This document shows, in pieces, positions 33,811-45,804 of a stretch of 64,000 bases of DNA. Origin of the DNA: Nyssa sinensis (lineage: Eukaryota; Streptophyta; Magnoliopsida; Cornales; Nyssaceae); assembly GCA_008638375.1 (NCBI GenBank), contig CM018038.1, positions 29,176,753 through 29,240,752 of the forward strand. The letters run 5' to 3'. Both the position numbers and the translations under genes were made by a program. The number at the start of each line of letters is the position of its first letter. Position 1 is the stretch's first letter. The notes beneath the pieces are model-generated. The model saw only the letters and a list, made by a program, of their open reading frames with translations. It made no database searches and was not told the DNA's origin.

Positions 33811-36347
33811 GTTTAGGTTTAAATTTTTGAAATTAGATTATTACTCCCAGAATTTTATGGAAATTATGAAACTATCCTAAAAAATAATTAAAAATTATTT
33901 TAAAATCCTTTTTAAAATTAAGAAAATTACTAAAATGATTTTAAGCCAAAAATGGGTAAACGAAGGCTGATTAAAATGCAAGAAGTGTCTCACCCAACAT
34001 TTTTGTACATTCCAAACTAAATGGTGGAGTTCAATTTAGGAAATTAGACCCTGAAATATATGAACGGACAAACTAGAATAATTTCAATTGTGTCCTAGCG
34101 CTTTAATTAAGCTATCAATTGAACTCTGATAATTATGAAATTACTTACCTTAACATTTTTTGACATTCCAGACTTAATAGTGGGGTTCATTTCGTCAAAT
34201 GAGATACCGAAAATATATATACCTAGAAATGTGAAATTTTTAAACGGCCCTTAATGTTATACAGGCTACTTAGACAGATTGGGAAAGCATAGTGAGATGC
34301 ATATTTACGTGTTTGGATGCTCTAAACCTAATAATGAGGTCAAATTAAGCACCCAGGTACTCGAACATGGTTTTGTATGAAAGAGTAAAATTATGAAAAT
34401 GTCTCTAGACTTAATATAAGTCACAAATGGGCAAATTAAGATTCGAAAAAGCCTAAATTTATTATCCTCGACATCTTAGACCCAATGGTGATATCTATTT
34501 GGAAAAAATAGAACACCGAAATAAACCAAAAAATGATGAATACGTCGCTGAGGCTTAATGAAGTTACCAGAAGAGTATAGAAAGTAAATAAAAATCTATA
34601 CCAAGATATATAGGAGCGTTTGAATCTAAAAATGAGCTTCGTTTAACATAATTGGGTACCTAAGACGCAGATTATGAACGGTAAAATTAGCAAACCTACC
34701 CTAGAGGCTTAATTAAGTGATCAGATGAACTGAGAAACTAAAAGGACTACGTTACAGTTAAAAGACCATCTGGACTAAAAAATGAAGTCCGTTAAGGTAA
34801 ATAAAGTATCGAACAATATAAAACATGTAAAGGACAAATGACCAAAATGCCCCTAAAGGCTAAAGTGAGCCATACTATGAATTACAGTGTTAGGAACTAA
34901 CTAAAGACCATGAAGGAATCCTAAATAGTGAGATTAAGTCCAGAAGAGACTAAGAACGTTAAGGAAGTAACGAATTAAGCTGAGATATATACTGATATAG
35001 TACCAATATGTTCTAATCCATGATTTAGGATCACAAACAAGGAAATAGAGATAAGACGAATGCTGAGGCAAGTCAAGTAAGCGAGTAAGCAAGTGACTGT
35101 GGACTCTGGACCACAGGTGAGTAACCCTCTTAAAGTGGAGACTTTTTTTATAAAATGTAGTTCTTTACAGCTTTATAACATTACATTCTGTTTTTTTTTT
35201 TTTTCCAGCTTTATAACCTGTTTAGACTATTATTGCTATATGTTTCAACTGCATGCCTATTTTCAGAATACTGAGATAAATATTTGAATTGCATACTTTT
35301 AAGTAGCATCTCTTTAAATATTTTATAGCATGGATAGCTTAAAGAATGTTTTGTAAGCATATTTTAGAAAAAAAGTTCTCATGTGCCTTACGACACCTTG
35401 CCAGGGGTGAGATAACTAGTAAGACTTCAAAAGTCTTCATAAGCACGACTCACCGGGAGTCCAGAACCGGACCAGAACAACAGGCCATGTAAGCCCAGAA
35501 CTCTAAATTACATAAAAGTCGCCAATGTGACATTTACAGTCCTCGAGGACTTAGCTTGTAAGATGTTTGACACAAAATGTTTTCACAACTTCAGTTTATA
35601 GGTCACTATGTGACAACATATGGTCTTAAGGGGCAAAGTTTTCAAGAATTATGGCATGTTTTATTTGCTCACAATTATCAGATTTTATGATATAATGTTT
35701 AACTTGAAAAACTATCTGGCATAAACTTTTGCATAATTAAATATCTTATAACTCTCAGTTATATCATTATGATTTAAGAATGCCAGTAGCTTTTCAGTAC
35801 AAATCTTTTCTATTGTTATCTATGAAAGTTTATAAAAAGGGGTTCTCAGAAACCTATGACAGGAAATTGGTGTTACTCACGAACTTTTCATTAAGCTCAT
35901 AGGGTTTTACCCTATATATTTTCAAGAATGACTAAGAAGTTACAGATTTAGATGTTAGTAAGCTAAGATGAACAGAGACTCTAGCTAAAGTGAAATATAG
36001 CAGACTGATGTGATAGCCTAGAGTATGAATGTAATGTGAATGATATTCACCGATGATGTATTAGTTTAAATACTCATGTATAATGTAATTTTGGGTTCAT
36101 ATTATTGTAACTTTGATGTTATGTTACTTATGCTTTACCGAGTGTGACTGCATTCAAACAAAAAATTTTACAAACTTAGATTTTCGATATATAACTTTAT
36201 ATGACTGAATGCAATCTAGTTGGATATGTAAAGAGGCTTCGGTTAGACACGTCATCAATAGGCTAAACAAAGTTAGTGTATTAGCAAAGTGCATAACTGG
36301 TTGGTTATTATCCCTAATCCGGATAGGATGGGGTTTGGGATGTGACA
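33811..36347 (+). mobile_element. Second long-LTR-like stretch ending GGGATGTGACA
   Basis: AT-rich, non-coding. Contains phrases repeated in the other long-LTR regions (GACATTCCAGACTTAATAGT, GGGGTTCATTTCGT), a TTACTCACGAACTTTTC..CTCATAGG block (about 35875) matching 52540-52590, and an end CCTAATCCGGATAGGATGGG then GTTTGGGATGTGACA. Probably a related LTR; left end and target duplication not found. Confidence 0.5.
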
Positions 36348-37315
36348 TATTCTACATTAAACCTCAATGCATGCAAATCTATACAAGTGTTTAGCCTCAA
36401 ATAGTAACTTTTACAAATCATTTTCTAGAGAGAGAAAGTTAAAGTTTGAGGTTTACCTCATCAATGGTAGCACACTCTCTCTCTCTTTGAGCTTGATTCT
36501 TGAGCTTCTTGAATCTTCTGAATCCTTCTCTTGGTTTAGTTTTTATCTCTCACTCTTCTCTTTACCTTTTATCTCTCACTCTTTCTTTCTCTCACTTTAG
36601 GTTCGGTTGAAGAGAGTTGGAACCAGACATGTATGCAACTATTTTGCTACTGTATAAGCATATATGTCACTTATATATGGGAGAGGTTACACATGCCTCA
36701 TTGCCTCCATTTTAGCCAATCAAAATTTGACACCAAGCTTTGATCAAGCCTACACTTAACACCTCATTGATCCCATCCATCATATATACTACGTATATAC
36801 ATTTTTATGTCACCAATAATTCAGAAATGGACTGGTATCCCAATGGTAGTTTTTTGACACTTCATCCTTTGAGTCTTGAGTTCAAGACTTGCTAAGGCAC
36901 CTTTTTTAAACTATTCCTTTTCTTTTATTTTCTTTTTGTATGTACTATAATGTATTTTTGGTATTTAGTAACTTCCGTAAAGCCTTGTATTTTGCTCCCA
37001 AAATATTCTTATTACTTTACCATTAATTCTTGATTAAAGTACTTTATGTACTTGGAGTACTAATATTTAATTTAGTGCATTTATGCACTAATTTTCATAA
37101 TTATTCATGTGTTAATTTAATCAATTAATACTACTTTATTTTTCATCAAATATTGCTCTTGTCATTGAATTTAATGGCTATGGCACACATGTGCCTTGTC
37201 TCCAAATTCATAATCTAATTACCTCAATTTAATTGTTGTTATCCATTTAGCGCTAGTCTTTAATGTTAATAATCAATTATCATAATTACCCAATAATTTT
37301 AGGTCAGGATGTTAC
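36348..37315. other. Non-coding, likely further LTR sequence
   Basis: CTCTCTCTCT tract (36475-36487), AT-rich DNA, ending TTAGGTCAGGATGTTACA directly against the gypsy pol fragment. No gene. Confidence 0.4.
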
Positions 37316-38518
37316 ACAAGTTCCCCAACATTGTTTAATGGACTTGATGAACAGAATCTTTAAGCCTTATTTAGATGATTTTGTGATCGTGTTTATTGAT
37401 GATATACTGGTATAAGAACATGAAGAGTATTTGAGGAAGGCTTTGCAGAAATTACAAGTGAAGAAGTTGTATGTAAAGTTGAAGAACTACGAGTTTTGGC
37501 TACTTAGTATCTCATTCCTAGGACATGCGGTTACTAAGTATGGGATTTCAGTAAACCTACAAAAGATAGAGGTTATGGTGGATTGGCCCCGACCAACCAA
37601 TGTCACGGAAGTTCACAATTTTATGGGACTAAGTAGGCTACTACTACAAATTTGTGACGGAATTCTCCAAGATAGTAGTGATAATAACATAATTAACACA
37701 AAAGAACATTATTCACATAGATCGAGGAAATAGAAAAAAGCTCCAGGAATTGAAGAATTGACTGGTGTCTGCACTGATTTTGACAGTACCAAATAGAATA
37801 GAAGGATTCGTGATATGTAGTGATGTGTCGCACAATGGCTTCAGATGTGTCCTGATGTAAAAATATAAAGTAGTTGCGTATGCCTCGAGACAATTAATGC
37901 CACATGAAAAAAACTACCATGCTTACGATCTTAAGCTTGCAGCGGTCGTCTTTGTTCTCAAAATTTGAAGGCACTACTTGTACAGAGCAATGTGCGAGAT
38001 ATACACTAATCATAAGAGCCTCAAATATTTATTTACGCATAAAGAACTCAACATGCGACAACGTCAGTGGTTAAAATTGATTAACAATTGTGATCTCAAC
38101 ATACAATACCACATTGGGAAGGCAAACTTGGTAGCGAATGCTCTCAATAGAAAATCATCAGAAAATCTTGCTTATATGTTGACCACACAACCATAATTAC
38201 TAAAAGAGTTAAAAGGAAATGGAAATCATAGTGGTGTCATGCGGTTCAAAAGCGATGCTTGCAACTCTGATGATGGGACTCATAATAGTAGAGAGAATCG
38301 AGTAGCAATAGAGTCAAGATAAAGTTCTAGCTAGATTACGCAAAGAGGCTGAAGTTAGAAGGAACCTAGAATTTGTTGTTTGAGATGGGATACTACGTTT
38401 TCGAGACCAAATTTGTGTTCTAGATGTACCCAAATTGAAGAAGGAAGTCTTAGAGGAAGTGCACGATTCAAAATTTGTTATGCGCCCCGATAACACCAAA
38501 ATGTACCATAACGTCTAA
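37316..38518 (+). pseudogene. Ty3/gypsy pol fragment (RT, RNase H, start of integrase)
   Basis: Begins abruptly inside [22 protein letters not shown] then FIDDIL (catalytic DD), KLYVKLKNYEFWL, FLGHAVTKYGISV, VDWPRPTNVTEVHNFMGL. Continues with RNase H pieces [49 protein letters not shown] and RQRQWLKLINNCDLNIQYHI, and the linker to integrase (DGILRFRD..ICV, EEVHDSKF). Stops (37413, 37861 and others) and frame shifts show it is dead. Bounded on the left by LTR-like DNA and on the right by another element at about 38519. Confidence 0.9.
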
Positions 38519-40690
38519 AGCTGAAAAGGCAACCTAGTGGGGGGTGAATAGGTTATTTTAAAACTTTTTTGGTTAATTTGATAAAATGTTTTCCCCTCAA
38601 TGTGTTAGCACAATAAACCAATTCAGAACAAGAAATGGCAATAATAAAAGTAAAGAGTGCACATAAAATTTATAGTGGTTCGACTATGAAATTAGCCTAC
38701 GTCCACTCTTGGGGTGATAACTTCACCATGTTATAATCAACTTACATAACAACTCTTCTTCAATACTCCAGTCTTTACAATAATTGGTTTATCTCAAGAA
38801 AAAATGCTCAACACTTGAAGAATGAAATCATAAACCAAAGAAAGACCTCTCTTTTCTCATAGAATGAATATAATAAAAACACTAGAGACACTTTCTTTTT
38901 CACATAAGGGGTATCGAATCAACAATCTAATAACCCTTAGTAAGCTCTTGAATTAAAAGTTGAATCCACACAATGAGCTTCTTCACACGTTTGTAGCAGC
39001 GCTTGATAACGCTAGAAGACATCATTGCATCATATTTATAGGACGATTGAGAGAGGGATCAGAAAGGAATTGTGCATCTCCAAAATGGGTAAGTTTGACC
39101 CCTTCCTGATCAGTTGGTCTCGCCTGAACTTGCCTTAGAAAATATTCAGACAATAGCTTTCGGTTAGCCGGTAGGAGCTCCCGGTCAGCCGAAATCTTCT
39201 TAATATCTCATAAATCACGCATACCCGATCAGCTGGTAGGAGTATCCAGTTAGTCGGTATCTTTTGGACAGTCTAAATAGCATTTTCGATTAGTTGGTTG
39301 TAGTACCCAGTTAGTTGGTACCCTCTGGTTTGTTGAAATGCTAACATTCCCATTCCTAGTCAATTAGTTGTGGTACCCGATTAGCCGATACCCTCTGGTT
39401 TGTTGAAATGTTAACATTCCCATACCTGGTCAACCGGTAGTGGTACTCAGTTAGTCGATACCCTTTGTTCTTTGGGTTTTCAACATGTTCTTTTATCTTG
39501 TCAAATCTAAACACAACTTTCTCCACAATAACAATTAACAAAGAGTGTATAGCATTCATTTATCTGGACAAACTTAGGAACCAATGCTTGAAGGTATATA
39601 ATTAATTTAAAATCCAAAATGAATACTTTATCAAAATTATCCTCAACATTATCCCCATTTTCAATGATGGCAACATTTAGGCATTTTAATGAAATTATAT
39701 ACTCCCCCTTAACCAAAGCTCCCCCTTAGTTGGACAGAATTATAGCATCTCAAAACTTGTTATAACAACTCATAGCAATATAACATTTCAAACTTTCAAT
39801 TGCAATGCATATAGAAATTTCACAACAAAGAGAAATTCCAAAGAAAAGATATGAACATGAAACTTTAGTAACAAAAACAAGTCCAAAAAGAGGAGTTCCA
39901 TATGTCCCCTTTAACAAGTGTTTAGCAAATGTTCAACATATATAAATAAAAAAACATTTAAAAGAGAGAGAATGAAAGTATGTAAAAAGAAATGCCACCC
40001 AAAAATCTCTCCCCTTTTGTAAACATCGCTACGGTGGCTGAATATTAAATGGGCCATGATAGCATGAAGTGAGTCATCTATGGAATGAAATTGGCCATCA
40101 ATATTATGAGATGGAGTGTCAAACTTTGTTTCAAGCTGATTGATACGAAGAAGAACATCCATAGAGGATGTAAGGTCTTCCTTGTCAACACTCACATCTT
40201 TATCCTCCTCATGGCTTTAACCTCCTCTTGATGGGAAACATACCCATCGGTCATTTCCTTCATGATAGTCAAATTACGCTATGTGATATTCCCTTACGTT
40301 TTCTCAGTTTTCTCTCCCTGAGTATCAACCCCAAAATGTATAAAAAAATTAGTAGGGTGAGCTCTATAGGGAAAAAACACACTTCTTGAGAATTTGGTCA
40401 ATGACTTTCCTATGTTTTGAAACATGATATATGGAAGATTTAGTTTGGTCTTTAGCTTAGAGCAATAAAGGATGTAGCATTGAAAGAGTGAAACTTTATC
40501 AAAGTGTCCCTTCTTGGGAAGTAAATTAACACTCACAAATTTGTTGAGAAGATAGAGATTCGGATTTAGTTCAATAGCCTTTAGATAGGCTCTATCATTG
40601 AGGCGATGGGTGATTTTTTGATAGACTTTTACTTAATATTCTACGAGGGTACCAATTTCATCTCAGGTAAAACAAAATCCTTTCCCCTTT
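38519..40690 (-). mobile_element. Degenerate retroelement with plant transposon-protein-like ORF remnants
   Basis: Starts GGCAACCTAGTGGGGGGTGA, a sequence often seen at plant retroelement LTR/internal edges. Minus-strand peptides at 40195-39911 (MDVLLRINQLETKF..DGQFHSIDDSLHAIMAHL, coil-like) and 40536-40294 (LPKKGHFDKVSLFQCYILYC, HFGVDTQGEKTEKT) resemble the putative plant transposon protein found as an extra ORF in large LTR elements. Frames are broken. The host sequence seems to resume at 42729 after the solo LTR. Confidence 0.55.
39160..39480. repeat. Minisatellite (CGGTTAGCCGGTAG / CCCGATTAGCCGATACC units)
   Basis: About five imperfect copies of a unit alternating GGTTAGTCGGTA-like and GTGGTACCCGATTAG-like blocks; two copies share CCCTCTGGTTTGTTGAAATG. 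Confidence 0.8.
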
Positions 40691-42728
40691 TGTAGAAACT
40701 TCATTTTGTGACTCTTGATTAAATAGTAGCAATTCGGTAATTATGTCAAGAAACATACTTCAAGTAGGACTCTTTCCGATAGAGTCTTATTTCCATTAAG
40801 ATTCCTCCTAACAGAGTCCTATTCTCGTTAGGACCCTTCTATTAGAGTCCTAGTTCCGTTAGAACTCTCCTACCAGAGTCCTATTCCCGCTAAGACCCTC
40901 CTGCCAGAGTTTCAGTTCCATTAGGACTCCTCCTAACAGAGTCCTATTCTCTCTAGGACCCCTTTTGACAAAGTCTTTTTCATGTTAGGCCTAACAGAGT
41001 CTTATTCCTGCTAGGACTCTCCTAACAGAGTTCTAGTCTAAGTAGGACTCTTCTCGATAGAGTCCCACTCCTGTTAGGACTTTTCTGACAGAGCCCTAGT
41101 CCAAATAAGACTCTTTTTGTCAGAGTCCTACCTTGTTTAGGACTCTTCTGCCCATCGGAGGGCCTTTCGGTAATTTTAGCACCTCTTTTGTCCAGTAAGA
41201 ACATTTTGGTAATTTTGGCACAATCTTACCTTCAATAGGACTTCTTAGTCACTTGAGGGGCATTATTGTAATTTCTATATCATTTTATCAAAATGGGGGT
41301 AATTTGATAATTTTAGCTCTTTGGTGACAAATCGGGAATAATTTGGTCACTTCACATGTCTTGTGGCAATCTAAAGATTCTCTACTGAATTTGGGGGGCG
41401 GGGGATTTGGCAATCTTGAGTGATAGTAGTCTATTTAGGCATAATTAGTATTTTGCACTTTTAGAGTTTTCATAAATCTAGTTGTTTGATATTTCCTTAA
41501 ATAGAGATACATTGAACTTGGATGTTTTTATTTTAGAGTTTATTTTTCAATTAAATTATATTTCTTTTTTATCTCATTGGCTCTTGCATGTATACACCAA
41601 TTTTATTGGTTCAGTGAATTGTCATAATTATTTATTAATTCATTTAGTTAGAATAATCATTCTTATTAATTAATTATTTATTTAATTAGATAATTATCAC
41701 TCAAGATATGATCTTAACCCTCCATTTTAGGGTTTTTAGGGTTTCATCTTAGACCCTTGGATCGAATTTATATATTTTCCTATAAATAGAGCCCCTTAGT
41801 CATTAGTTTTAGGGGACGGAAGGACAGAGAAAGACACGATTTCCATAGCTTCACGTTGTTAGTTTAATTTTAGAGTTCTTTCTACAAGAACTCTCTTACT
41901 CCCAAGGGTCAGAGCCCTGTCAAAGTGATAGCCTCCTTTCACAAGCAAGCCAAAGCAACGCTTTCCAAACTGAAAAACAAGCCGAAGATCTGCCCGATTG
42001 AAGCCTCCGATCCAGATTTTTCTAGCCGAAGTGCTGTCCGACTACCACAACTGAATAAGATATGCTCTCAAACCCTTAATAGTTTTCTTTAGATTCGGTT
42101 GATCTTGCCTCTTTTATCATTATTGATAAAAGAGGATAAACTGAAGAACTACATGACTCTGATTCTGTTTTCTGAACGGATATGTAGGAAGCCTTCGGGC
42201 TCGAGTAAGATCTTTTCTTTCCATTTTTTTCTGTTTTATTTTATTTATTCATGTCAGATTCTTTATTATTTATTTCTTCTGAACTCACATCTTTCTTTTC
42301 AGTTTTCTCATGACAAAATAGCCTTGTAAGTAAATATTCGAGGCCGATCCATTTGGATTAGCCAGGGTGGGTGTCTAACACCATCCCACTCCGTACCTTA
42401 GCCCCAGATCCATGTTTTCTTTGGGTTTTTGCTTTATTTCAGTGCTTTATTTATTTGATCCATGTCAAGGGATCTTGAGAATGTAATTAAGAGATAACGC
42501 GATGTAATTTCAATTATTTCATTCCTTTTCAGTTTTCTTTTAATTATATTCTTTTATAACAAGTTTGTTTGTTTCTTGCCCAAAAACAAGCTGGCGACTC
42601 CTCAATCTCTCTATCTCTCGTAAGAGGCGTTCCTTCCTACTTTTAGGGAAGGAGATAGTCGGGATCCTTATATATTCATGAAAAGAGTATTATATACCTT
42701 TTCCTTTTTTTCGGTGTTGATGCCCACA
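40691..42728 (+). mobile_element. Solo LTR 1 of a long-LTR (Ogre/Tat-like) family
   Basis: 2038 bp, starts TGTAGAAACTTCATTTTGTG, ends GATGCCCACA, homologous over its length to 43617-45799. Holds a minisatellite (40755-41150), a TATA-like CTATAAATAGAG (about 41780, minus 30 to the GTTTTAGGGGACG block) and the AAACAAGCTGGCGACTCCTC block common in Ogre/Tat-type LTRs. Flanked by CCTTT (40686-40690) and CCTTT (42730-42734, allowing one extra C), i.e. its own target duplication. Confidence 0.8.
40755..41150. repeat. Minisatellite in solo LTR 1
   Basis: Repeated GTTAGGACTCTCCTAACAGA and AGTAGGACTCTTCTCGATAG blocks of roughly 30 bases, alternating. Confidence 0.85.
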
Positions 42729-42734
42729 CCCTTT

Positions 42735-43611
42735 ATTGGATTCCCCTAGAATCTAGGCTAAGTCATCAAGACCCATCTTAATTCTTACTCCTTTGACAAA
42801 CGATTAAAGCGTTGTGTCTCTATCAACCTTAACTATCTCTAAATTACAATAGAAATAGCGAACAAGTTCAGGGTAAACAATTTTTGATACCTTAAGAAGG
42901 TATTTCCATCCAAGTTTTGTGAGAGGATTCTTAAGCCTATCATTGTATTTCGCTGGAAATTTCAACCTCTCACACTATTGATTTTGTAGAGAGAGTAATC
43001 ACCCCAAGAGCAGGCTGCTATTAAATTAAGTTGCTATTAATTAACAACTAATCTCTATCAAATGGTTAAGTACAACCTCAAGGGTCGTTCACGTCCTTTA
43101 ATTTACAAAAGGTGGGTTTCAGATCATGATAGTTACTCAACACTAGCGCATCCTAAATCACTATAATGTATATTTTTATTATTGAATGTCCTTTAAGTAA
43201 ATATCGGTTGTGTGGATTTTTTTACTTATATTGTGTATATTTACTTTATTGTATTTAATCTTGAAAGTATGGTGTAGATTGATTGTCTCTTGATTGTGTA
43301 TTTAATATAAGGGTTTATATTTTATGTCTTTATTGAATGTGTATATGCTTGTATCTATTGAATTGTTTCATTATAACATGTATATCAGGTGGCGAGTAAC
43401 ATTACCTACAAAAGGTACAACTAGATTCTACATTTGGTGTTACTCATTTATGCATTAAATGTATCTTTGTAACTATAATAGAATTGTAATGATTAACTTT
43501 TCTTGATTATTTTTCAAATTAGATCATACTAGAGTTTAGTAGTAATAATCACTTTTGATTAAATATACTGTGCTAAAAATTGTAACCTTAGGTGTAAATA
43601 AGTTATGCATT
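42735..43611. other. Sequence between the two solo LTRs, no gene
   Basis: 877 bp with no coding signal. 43370-43611 resembles 45805-46050 (shared words such as GTGTAA, AAGTTATG, TTAGTAGTAAT). It is flanking host or older element DNA rather than the inside of an LTR element, because each LTR has its own target duplication. Confidence 0.55.
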
Positions 43612-43616
43612 GGTGT

Positions 43617-45799
43617 TGTAGGCACCTCATTTTGTGACCCTTGATTAAATAGTATCAATTTGGTAATTATGTCAAGAAACCTACTTCAAGTAGGACTCTT
43701 CCCAATAAAGTCCTATTCCCATTAGTACTTCCTCCTAACAAAGTCCTAGTCTAAGTATGACTCTTCCCGATAGAGCCCCGCTTCTATTAGGACTCCTAAT
43801 AGAGTCCTATTCCCGTTAGAACTCTCCTGCCAGAGTCAAAGTCCAAGTAGGACTCTTCTTGATAGAGACTCACTATTATTAGGACTCTATTGCTAGAGTC
43901 TCAGTCCTAGTCCTTGTAGGACTCTTCACGATAGAGTCCTACTTCCGTTAGGACTATGTTTCCAGAGTCCTAGTCCAAGTAGGATTCTTTTCGATAGGGT
44001 CTCACTCCCGTTAGGACTTTCTTAACAGAGTCCTAGTCCAAATAGGACTCTTTCCAATAGAGTCCTACTCCCGTTAAGACTTTCTTGCCAAAGTCCCAAT
44101 CCAAGTAGGACTATTCCCGATAGAGTCTTACTCTTGTTAGGACTCTCTTGCTAAAGTCCCAGTCCAAGTAGGACTCTTCTCGATAGAGTCCTATTCCCAT
44201 TAGGACTTTTCCTGATAGAGTCTCACTTTTGTTAGGATTCTTCTACCTATTAGAGGGTATTTTGATAATTTCGGCACCTTTTTGTCCACTAAGGGCATTT
44301 TGGCACAATCCTACCTTCTGTAGGACTTCCTAGTCACTTGACAGACATTTTCATAATTTCTATAACATTTTACCCACATGGGGGTATTTTGGTAATTTTA
44401 TTCTTTTGGTGACAAATCAGGGATAATTTGGTCATTTCACATGTGTTGTGGCGATTTAGAGATTCTCTACCAAATTAGGGGCAATTTGGTAATCTTAAGT
44501 GATAGTAGTCTATTTAAGCATAATTAGGACTTTACATTTTTAGAGTTTTTCATAAATCTGGTTGCTTGATATTTTTTTAAATGAAAATACATCGAACCTA
44601 GACATTTTTATTTTAGTATTTATTTTTTTAATTAAATTCTATTTATCTTTTATCTCATTAGTTTTGACATGTAGACATCAATTCTATTGGTTCTTGCATT
44701 GTCATAATTATTTATTAATTCATTTAGTTAGGATAACTATTCTTATTTAATTAATTATTTATTTAATTAGATAATTATCACTCAAGACATGATCTTAGCC
44801 CTCAATTTTAGGGTTTTATCTTATACCATTGGATCAAATCTCTATATTTTCCTATAAATAGAGGCCCCTGGCCATCAGTTTTAGGGGACAGAGAAAGACA
44901 CGCCATAGCTTCACGATGCTAGTTTAGTTCTAGAGTTCTCTCTACTCGAACTCTCCCTCTTCCAAGGCCGAAGCCCTGCTAAAGTGACAACCTCCCTTCG
45001 TGAAGCAAGTCAAAGCAACGCTTTCTAAACCGAATAACAAGTCGAAGATCTGCCTGATTGAAGTCTTCGATCCATATTTTCCTAGGCAAAGATTTACCCT
45101 ACGCCAACTACTGAATAAGGTACGCTCTCAAACCCTTAATAGGTCATTTTTTATTTGGATCTAATTAATCTCATTTCTTTTATCACTTTTGATAAAAGAG
45201 GGTAAACCGGAAAACTATGTGACTCTGATTCCGTTTTCTGAACGGATACGTAGAAAGCCTTCGTGCCCGAGTCAGATCTTCTTTCTGTCTTTTCTGTTTA
45301 ATTTTATTCCTTTACAATAGATATTTTATTATTTATCTCTTCCGGATTCACATCTCTCTTTTCAGTTTTCTCATGACAAAATAGCCTTGGAAGTTAATAT
45401 TCGAGACCGATCCATTCTGATCGGGTGGGGTGAGTTCCTAACACCTTCCCATTTCGTACCTTAGCTCCCAGATCCATGTTTTCTTTGGTTTTCGCTTTAT
45501 TTTAATGCTTTATTTCATTTGATCCATGTTAAGGGATTTTTAGAATGTAATTAGGGGACAAGGTGATGTAATTTTGATTATTGCATTCATTTTCAGTTTT
45601 TTTTTTTTAAATTATGTTCTGTTGTAATGGGTTTACTTGTGTCTTGTCCAAAAACAAGCTGACGACTCTTCAATCTCTTTATCTCCTATAAGAGGCGTTC
45701 CTTCCCACCTTTTGGGAAGAAGACAGTTGGAATCCCTCTAAATCCACAAAAAAAATGACATACATACTTTTCTTTTCTTTTTCGGTGCCGGCGTCCACA
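43617..45799 (+). mobile_element. Solo LTR 2, same family and orientation
   Basis: 2183 bp, starts TGTAGGCACCTCATTTTGTG, ends GGCGTCCACA. Flanked by a perfect GGTGT duplication (43612-43616, 45800-45804). Same internal order as solo LTR 1: minisatellite (43690-44230), TATA-like CTATAAATAGAG (44850), GACGACTCTTCAATC block (45661). Confidence 0.88.
43690..44235. repeat. Minisatellite in solo LTR 2
   Basis: About nine copies of a 60-base unit with CCAAGTAGGACTCTTC, CGATAGAGTCC and CGTTAGGACT; more copies than in LTR 1. Confidence 0.85.
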
Positions 45800-45804
45800 G
45801 GTGT

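Noticed and set aside
40691..45799. A single large LTR retrotransposon with 2.1-kb LTRs and a tiny interior
   Set aside because: Each LTR has its own 5-bp target duplication, and no primer or polypurine site borders the middle segment.
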